From an uncultured bacterium (GTDB taxonomy: Bacteria > Bacteroidota > Bacteroidia > Bacteroidales > Rikenellaceae), in NCBI GenBank assembly GCA_905214725.1, contig CAJMNH010000029.1, forward strand, positions 1 to 6,502: a DNA stretch of 6,502 bases, written 5' to 3'. Positions 1 through 4,784 of the stretch are shown one piece after another. How positions within the stretch are numbered: the stretch's first letter is position 1; each line of letters starts with the position of its first letter. The notes beneath the pieces were generated by a model. That model did not search any database. It was given only the letters and a program-made list of their open reading frames with translations, and had not been told where the DNA came from. Made by a program: the position numbers and the translations under genes.

Positions 1-1073
1 GTTCGATGTGCCGCCGCAAGACGCTGCTGCACTATTTCGGCGAGGAGTATACCGAAGAGAACTGCGGCAACTGCGACAACTGCCGGCATCCCAAACCGAA
101 GGTCGACGCGCGCGCGTCGCTCAAACTGGCGCTCGAAGCGTTGCGCGGGATCGGCGACAAGTTCAAGGTCGACCATTTGACCAATCTTTTGACAGGGCGG
201 TTGACGGCTCAGATCAAAAGTTACGGTCATAACAAACTCAAGTGGTTCGGCGCGGGCGAGGAGCACGACGCTAAGTACTGGGGCGCGGTGATGCGTCAGG
301 CATTGATTCTGGGTCTGGTGGACAAGAATATCGAGAATTACGGTCTGATTTCGATCAACGCGAAAGGCGAGGAATACATCCGCATGCCGTTCCCCGTGAT
401 GATTACGCTCGATCACGACTACGATGCCGAAGAGCGCGATGCCGAAGCCGCCGTTCCGGTCGGCGGACGCGGCGGAGCGGCCGACGAAGAGCTCTTTTCG
501 ATGCTCAAGGATCTGCGCAAGAAGGTCGCCAAGCAGCATAACCTGCCGCCGTTCGTGGTCTTTCAAGATCCGTCGCTCGAAGATATGGCCATTCAATATC
601 CCATCACGCTCGAGGAGATGCAGAACATCTCGGGCGTGGGCGTCGGAAAGGCCAAGAAGTTCGGCGCAGAATTCATCAAGCTCATCCGAACCTATGTCGA
701 GGAGAAGGAGATCATCCGTCCGCAGGACATGGTCGTCAAGTCGGTGGGCAACAAGTCGGGCAACAAGATTTTCATTATCCAGTCGATCGACCGCAAGATG
801 GATTTCGAAGATATCGCCCGGGCGAAGAATCTCGATTTCGACGAGCTGCTCACCGAGATCGAAGGGATCGTCAACTCCGGTACGCGGCTCGACATCTCCT
901 ATTATATCGACGAGTTCATGGACGAGGACAAGGCCGAGGATATCTACCTCTATTTCAAGGAGGACGCCGAGAGCGACTCGCTCGATGACGCCGTCGAGGA
1001 ACTGGGCGGCGACTACACTGAGGAGGAGATTCGGCTGGTGCGCATCAAGTTCATGTGCGAGCAGGGGAATTGA
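1..1073 (+). CDS. recQ: ATP-dependent DNA helicase RecQ, C-terminal part (5' end outside the window)
   Basis: This is the back half of a RecQ-family 3'-5' DNA helicase, which acts in recombination and repair of stalled or broken DNA. The frame is open to the left edge, so the ATG at 6 is internal and the ATPase core is missing. Numbering from that Met, the zinc-binding part of the RQC region is clear: Cys2, then Cys20, Cys23 and Cys26 in ENCGNCDNC. A winged-helix RQC domain follows (about 33-125, with the typical YWGAVMRQAL stretch), then an HRDC domain (about 158-230) containing ISGVGVGKAKKFG. The last 125 or so residues are an acidic extension resembling the helix-turn-helix tail (HTH_40-like) found on Bacteroidetes RecQ. 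The stop is TGA at 1071-1073. Assignment to RecQ is firm; the exact role of the tail is unknown to me. Confidence 0.95.
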   Translation, partial: SMCRRKTLLHYFGEEYTEENCGNCDNCRHPKPKVDARASLKLALEALRGIGDKFKVDHLTNLLTGRLTAQIKSYGHNKLKWFGAGEEHDAKYWGAVMRQALILGLVDKNIENYGLISINAKGEEYIRMPFPVMITLDHDYDAEERDAEAAVPVGGRGGAADEELFSMLKDLRKKVAKQHNLPPFVVFQDPSLEDMAIQYPITLEEMQNISGVGVGKAKKFGAEFIKLIRTYVEEKEIIRPQDMVVKSVGNKSGNKIFIIQSIDRKMDFEDIARAKNLDFDELLTEIEGIVNSGTRLDISYYIDEFMDEDKAEDIYLYFKEDAESDSLDDAVEELGGDYTEEEIRLVRIKFMCEQGN

Positions 1074-1149
1074 TCCCGGCTTCTGCCGAAGCGGCGCGGG
1101 CAGGGGTATTTCCGATCCGTTGCCATCTTAGACGAGTAGAGCAGATTTA

Positions 1150-1192
1150 AACTCCGCATTTCAGCCGGACACTGGCCGGTGAATGCGGAGTT
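1150..1192. terminator. Strong hairpin after recQ, possible terminator
   Basis: An 11-bp perfect stem (1150-1160 with 1182-1192, AACTCCGCATT and its complement) encloses an inner stem in which CCGG at 1165-1168 pairs with CCGG at 1176-1179. It lies 77 bases after the recQ stop and about 30 bases before the esterase start. There is no clear T-run after it on either strand, only ATTTACTAATTTA, so it is not a textbook intrinsic terminator. Ending the recQ transcript is the likeliest role. A leader hairpin on the esterase mRNA, or mRNA 3'-end protection, is also possible. Confidence 0.55.
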
Positions 1193-1221
1193 ATTTACTA
1201 ATTTACGAACCTTTTTAATTG

Positions 1222-1902
1222 ATGCAACGAATGAAGAGATTGTTTGTTTTGTGTTTGTGTGCGGCGGTGTGGTTCTCTGCCGAAGGCCAGTCGCACGATT
1301 GGGCGAATACGCAGCGGTATGCTGCTGCCAATGCGGCGCTTACGGCGCGTCCGAAGGTCGTGTTCATCGGGGATTCGATTACCGAAGGGTGGTACTCGGC
1401 GCATCCTTCGTTCTTCGATGCGAATGGGTTCGCCGCCCGCGGCATCGGCGGACAGGTGACGGCGCAGATGCTGGCGCGATTCCAAAGCGACGTGGTCGCG
1501 CTGCGGCCGCGTGCGGTGGTGATCTTGGCGGGAACGAACGACATCGCGCGCAATAACGGCCCGATCGACGAGGAGCGGATCGCCGACAACGTTCGTTCGA
1601 TGGTCGAACTGGCGCGGGTGCATGGGATACGGGTCTATCTCTGTTCGGTGCTTCCTGTCGGGCATTACAACTGGCGCCCCGAAGTGACCGATGCCCCCGA
1701 TCGGATCGACCGGCTCAACCGGATGCTGCGGGAGTATGCGCTTCGCAACGGTTGCGAGTGGGTCGATTTCCATCCCGGACTGGCCGACGCCGACCGTGCG
1801 CTCGACGCCCGCTATACCCGCGACGGGGTGCATCCCACAGCCGAAGGATACGATGCGATGGAGGCGATCCTGCGACCGTATCTGAAACGTTACCTGCGTT
1901 GA
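1222..1902 (+). CDS. Exported SGNH/GDSL-family esterase
   Basis: A serine esterase of the SGNH (GDSL) hydrolase superfamily, probably removing acyl or acetyl groups from a sugar or lipid outside the cytoplasm. Numbered from the ATG at 1231, the family blocks are in order: GDSIT with the nucleophile Ser49, RGIGGQ (about 70-75) for the oxyanion Gly, GTND with Asn103, and DGVHP with Asp198 and His201. An N-terminal basic-hydrophobic stretch (MKRLFVLCLCAAVWFSAEGQ) looks like a signal peptide; no lipobox is evident. Three starts are possible: TTG 1219, ATG 1222 and ATG 1231. No Shine-Dalgarno sequence decides between them; I list the first ATG, and 1231 would also give a good signal peptide. About 223-226 residues is normal for a single-domain member. 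It is 83 bases upstream of the choloylglycine hydrolase gene on the same strand. The substrate cannot be read from sequence; carbohydrate O-acetylesterase is a guess. Confidence 0.88.
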   Translation: MQRMKRLFVLCLCAAVWFSAEGQSHDWANTQRYAAANAALTARPKVVFIGDSITEGWYSAHPSFFDANGFAARGIGGQVTAQMLARFQSDVVALRPRAVVILAGTNDIARNNGPIDEERIADNVRSMVELARVHGIRVYLCSVLPVGHYNWRPEVTDAPDRIDRLNRMLREYALRNGCEWVDFHPGLADADRALDARYTRDGVHPTAEGYDAMEAILRPYLKRYLR

Positions 1903-1985
1903 TGTGCGGTCGGTCTCCGATTGCGGCATCGAATATGTACGTTCGGTTTATGCGGGGCGAATCCCGTTCTTAAAACGCAAATACG

Positions 1986-3038
1986 ATGAAAGGAAGACGA
2001 TTCAGAGGAGCTGCGGCCGGCGTGCTGGCTCTTTTTGCTGCGGTATCGACCGCCGGCGCCTGTACGCGGGCGGTCTATCTGGGGCGTGACGGACTGGTCA
2101 TTACCGGTCGGACGATGGATTGGAAAGAGGAGATCGGAACGAACCTCTACCTCTTTCCCCGAGGAATGGAACGTGCGGGATACGACCGCGATACGACGAT
2201 CCGCTGGCGGGCGAAATACGGCAGCGTGGTTGCGTCGGCCTACGATTTCGCCACGTGCGACGGCATGAACGAAGCGGGATTGGTGACCAGCCTGCTCTTT
2301 CTGCCCGAGTCGGACTATGGGAAGCAGGGTAAGCGGCCCGTGATGGGAATCGCCATGTGGACGCAATACGTGCTCGACAATTTCGGAACGGTCGCCGAGG
2401 CGGTCGAGGCGTTGCGGGGCGACGGGATTTACATCGACGCGCCCGACATGCCCAACGGCACGAAGTCGCGGCTGCATCTGGCCGTTTCGGATGCGACGGG
2501 CGACAGCGCCATTCTGGAATACATCGACGGCCGGCTTCAAATCCATGAGGGTCGGCAGTATCAGGTGATGACCAATTCGCCGCGTTACGATCTGCAACTG
2601 GCCGTCAACGACTACTGGGAGGGGATCGGCGGCCTGAAAATGCTGCCCGGGACGAACCGTTCGAGCGATCGCTTCGTGCGCGCTTCGTTCTACATCCGCG
2701 TCATTCCGCAGACCGGCGACGCGGGCGTGGGCGTACCCGCCGTACTGAGCGTGATGCGCAATGTCTCGGTGCCGTTCGGCATCTCGACGCCCGATCAGCC
2801 GCATATCTCTTCGACGCGCTGGCGTTCGGTCAGCGATCAGAAGAATAAGGTCTATTATTTCGAAGGAACGATGGTCCCGTCGTTCTTCTGGGTCGATCTC
2901 AAACAGGTGGATTTCTCGGAGGGAGCGCCCGCGCGGCGTCTGACGCTCACCGGCGGAGAGATGTATGCGGGCGATGCAACTTCGCAGTTCACGGTCTCCG
3001 AGCCCTTCGAATTCCTCTACCGGCTGCCGAAGCCGTAG
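1986..3038 (+). CDS. bsh: Exported choloylglycine hydrolase family protein, probable bile salt hydrolase
   Basis: An N-terminal-nucleophile (Ntn) hydrolase that cleaves linear amide bonds. The best match from memory is the Bacteroides BT2086-type bile salt hydrolase, which splits taurine or glycine from conjugated bile acids. Residues 1-25 form a signal peptide ending TAGA. Cleavage there would expose Cys26 as the N-terminal catalytic residue, so export and activation coincide. The family's active-site residues appear at the expected spacing: Cys26, Arg42 and Asp45 (GRTMDW), Asn95 (GMNEAGL), Asn197 (MTNSPRYD) and an Arg in SSDRFVR (229/232). These correspond to Cys2, Arg18, Asp21, Asn82, Asn175 and Arg228 of characterised enzymes. 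At 350 residues it is full length. It follows the esterase by 83 bases with no obvious terminator between, so cotranscription is possible. Family membership is near certain; the alternative substrate is penicillin V or an acyl-homoserine lactone. Confidence 0.88.
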   Translation: MKGRRFRGAAAGVLALFAAVSTAGACTRAVYLGRDGLVITGRTMDWKEEIGTNLYLFPRGMERAGYDRDTTIRWRAKYGSVVASAYDFATCDGMNEAGLVTSLLFLPESDYGKQGKRPVMGIAMWTQYVLDNFGTVAEAVEALRGDGIYIDAPDMPNGTKSRLHLAVSDATGDSAILEYIDGRLQIHEGRQYQVMTNSPRYDLQLAVNDYWEGIGGLKMLPGTNRSSDRFVRASFYIRVIPQTGDAGVGVPAVLSVMRNVSVPFGISTPDQPHISSTRWRSVSDQKNKVYYFEGTMVPSFFWVDLKQVDFSEGAPARRLTLTGGEMYAGDATSQFTVSEPFEFLYRLPKP

Positions 3039-3061
3039 CGGGAGTGTCTCGTCGGAAAATG

Positions 3062-3104
3062 GAATCCGCCCCTGCCGCGATGCTTTAGCGGCAGGGGCGG
3101 ATTC
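3062..3104. terminator. 17-bp perfect inverted repeat between convergent genes, bidirectional terminator
   Basis: Bases 3062-3078 pair without mismatch with 3088-3104 (GAATCCGCCCCTGCCGC and its complement) around a 9-base loop, GATGCTTTA. It sits 24 bases after the bile salt hydrolase stop and 41 bases beyond the stop of the opposing transporter gene, where a shared terminator is expected. The stem is very G+C rich. Neither side has a long T-run, which I regard as common for such hairpins in this group. The position between two convergent stops makes a terminator role likely on both strands. Confidence 0.75.
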
Positions 3105-3144
3105 GTGTAAAGGGACACCGGATGGCGATCTTTTCCGGTAATGG

Positions 3145-4419
3145 TCAGGCCCACATCGGTTTCAGTACGCCGAAAAAGAGCCATGCGATGAGCAGCGCAA
3201 TGACGATATTGAACGATTGTGCGACCAGAAAAGTCCACAGTACGTTGCGGTTTTCCCGCGATACGATCTCTTTGAGGCGGGTCTCCAATCCCACGCATAC
3301 GAAGGCCAGCGAGAAAAAGAGGGTGCTGAACGTCTTGGCGACTTTCGGTTCGACGGCCTTGTCGAACAGCCCGCTGCTTTGGCAGAGACTGAATACGAGG
3401 GAGGCGGCGACGAAGCCGATGATGAATTTCGGGAATTTCTCCCATACGATGCCGGCCGAGGGGCGGGCGCTGCTGCGGCCGTCGGCGCTGCGGGTCGAGA
3501 GATAGAGGGCGATGAAGAAGGCAACGACGCCGATCAGCACGTTTTGCGCGCCTTTGATGATGACGGCGTGCGCGTTGGCCGTTTCACCCACGATCGCGCT
3601 CGACGCCGCGACGCCCGACGTGGTGTCGATCGTGCCGCCGATCCATGCGCCGGCTACCTGCTGCAACACCTCGGGGTCGTCGATGAGGCGTGGCAGCAGC
3701 GCCGACGCGAGCCACGGCATGAGATAGATCATCGGTACGACGACGATCAGGATCAGCGATACGATGTAGGAGAGTTTGCGGTCGTCGGCTCCGGCCGTGC
3801 GGGCGGCAGTGATCGCCGCCGAGACGCCGCAGATCGACAGTCCGCTCGACAAGACCATTGCCGTGCGTTCGTCGACGCCCCAGCGGCGTGCGAGCCGGAA
3901 GGCGAAGAACCAGACGATGGCGACGACCAGACAGGCCTGTACAAGGCCGAAGGCGCCCGATTTCATCACGTCGCTGAAAAGGATCGTCGCACCGAGACAG
4001 ACGACGCCGATCTTGATGTAGTATTCGCTCTGAATGGCCGGCTTCATCCATTCGGGAATGTGGAACAGGTTGCGTATGAGCAAGCCGAAGATCACCGAAA
4101 AGAAGACCGACTCGAAGCCGTAGTACTTCACTGCAGGAATCGCCGCCGTCACCTGCGCCAGCAGCGAGATGATAAACACGGCGACGAGCGAGGGCAGCAG
4201 TCCGCGCATCGGGCGGCCCAGCAACGCCCAGCCCAGATAGAGAATTGCGGCGACGATCAGCAACAGATAGCCTGCGTCGAGCCATCCGTCGACGGTGGCT
4301 AGGCTCTTCGGCAGTGCGGGCAGCCAACCCGGGACGAGTGCGGCCGCCGTCAGCAATACCGCGCTGACGAAGGTGATGACCCAGTCTTCGGTCTTGAATT
4401 GAGCTAAGAGGTTTTTCAT
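3145..4419 (-). CDS. YeiH-family putative sulfate exporter, integral membrane protein
   Basis: A 424-residue polytopic inner-membrane protein of the YeiH / putative sulfate exporter family (Pfam 'conserved hypothetical 698'). I count about 11-12 hydrophobic segments, beginning near residues 12-30, 49-68 and 72-96 and ending at about 393-417. Family signatures are visible: SICGVSAAIT (195-204), GGTIDTTSGVAAS (261-273) and a late GLET (377-380) within a hydrophobic segment. The family is named for a proposed role in exporting sulfate or related anions; the substrate is poorly proven, so transport of another small anion is possible. The ATG at 4419 is the only sensible start, giving MKNLLAQFKTEDW before the first membrane segment. 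Members I recall are often about 350 residues; this one has extra sequence at the N-terminus and in a hydrophilic loop near 309-327. It converges on the bile salt hydrolase gene and stands alone on its strand here. Confidence 0.85.
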   Translation of the reverse strand: MKNLLAQFKTEDWVITFVSAVLLTAAALVPGWLPALPKSLATVDGWLDAGYLLLIVAAILYLGWALLGRPMRGLLPSLVAVFIISLLAQVTAAIPAVKYYGFESVFFSVIFGLLIRNLFHIPEWMKPAIQSEYYIKIGVVCLGATILFSDVMKSGAFGLVQACLVVAIVWFFAFRLARRWGVDERTAMVLSSGLSICGVSAAITAARTAGADDRKLSYIVSLILIVVVPMIYLMPWLASALLPRLIDDPEVLQQVAGAWIGGTIDTTSGVAASSAIVGETANAHAVIIKGAQNVLIGVVAFFIALYLSTRSADGRSSARPSAGIVWEKFPKFIIGFVAASLVFSLCQSSGLFDKAVEPKVAKTFSTLFFSLAFVCVGLETRLKEIVSRENRNVLWTFLVAQSFNIVIALLIAWLFFGVLKPMWA

Positions 4420-4460
4420 ATCGGAACAAACGTTTGATTCAACCGGTTTTGCAAAAAAAA
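4420..4460 (-). promoter_or_regulatory. Weak promoter-like sequence with a 10-bp palindrome upstream of the transporter gene
   Basis: Directly upstream of the transporter ATG lies the perfect palindrome CAAACGTTTG (4427-4436). Read on the - strand, it contains AACGTTTG, one base from the Bacteroidetes -7 element TAnnTTTG. A TTTG (4455-4452) follows a run of eight Ts, 17 bases further upstream. The usual gap to the -33 TTTG is about 19-21 bases, and the -7-like element is only 7 bases from the ATG, which would give an almost leaderless mRNA. The palindrome could instead be an operator. This is a tentative call. Confidence 0.25.
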
Positions 4461-4784
4461 CGATGACGCAAAGGTCGGATTTTCCGTTCGGATTTTCATA
4501 CGTGCAAATACTGATTTTTCATCCCCGTTTCGCAGGAAAAGCGGAAGATGATGTTTCGGGAGGGAATTCGGGATCGGAGCCAGCGAAACGTCGTAACGGA
4601 ATCGGCCGCCAGCAATTCGATCGGTCGACGGTCTTGTGCGCGCTGACTGCCGGCTGCTGTGCGGTCGGTCGCGTTGTCCATGCGTTGCAGGCGGGTTATC
4701 CAGAGTCGGGTCGGGTGTCCGGTTGGCCGTCAGGCGTGATGTGTTGAAGAAAAAGGGTATGTCGAACCGAGAGGCCGTGCGCCG
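4420..4784. other. Spacer with no convincing gene
   Basis: These 365 bases separate the transporter start from the Sel1-protein stop, both on the - strand. Open frames of 94 codons (+, 4463-4747) and 61 codons (-, 4681-4496) exist, but both have arbitrary composition, no recognisable motif and no supporting start context. I see no tRNA, insertion sequence or clear intrinsic terminator after the Sel1 gene. The transporter promoter should lie at the left end. The rest may be decayed sequence or an unrecognised RNA. Confidence 0.5.

Noticed and set aside
424..1131. A 235-codon open frame on + overlapping recQ
   Set aside because: It is a frame shadow of recQ with Ser- and Arg-rich sequence and no domain, while the recQ frame shows clear zinc-binding and HRDC motifs.
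1198..1929. A 243-codon open frame on - opposite the esterase
   Set aside because: It is antisense to an SGNH hydrolase with all family blocks, and its own product has no recognisable feature.
1938..1945. TACGTTCG as a -7 promoter element before the choloylglycine hydrolase gene
   Set aside because: It is one base from TAnnTTTG, but no TTTG lies at the right distance upstream (the nearest TTG is only 14 bases away), so it is not convincing.
1890..2804. A 304-codon open frame on - opposite the choloylglycine hydrolase
   Set aside because: It has an Arg/His-rich composition with no motif and overlaps a gene with a full active site.
3217..4302. A 361-codon open frame on + opposite the transporter gene
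   Set aside because: It is antisense to a clear membrane protein gene. Its product is a mass of D, E, R and G with no motif, as expected from the complement of high-G+C hydrophobic codons.
4463..4747. A 94-codon open frame on + in the spacer between transporter and Sel1 genes
   Set aside because: There is no motif, no plausible start context, and composition is like random high-G+C sequence. I could not support it as a gene.
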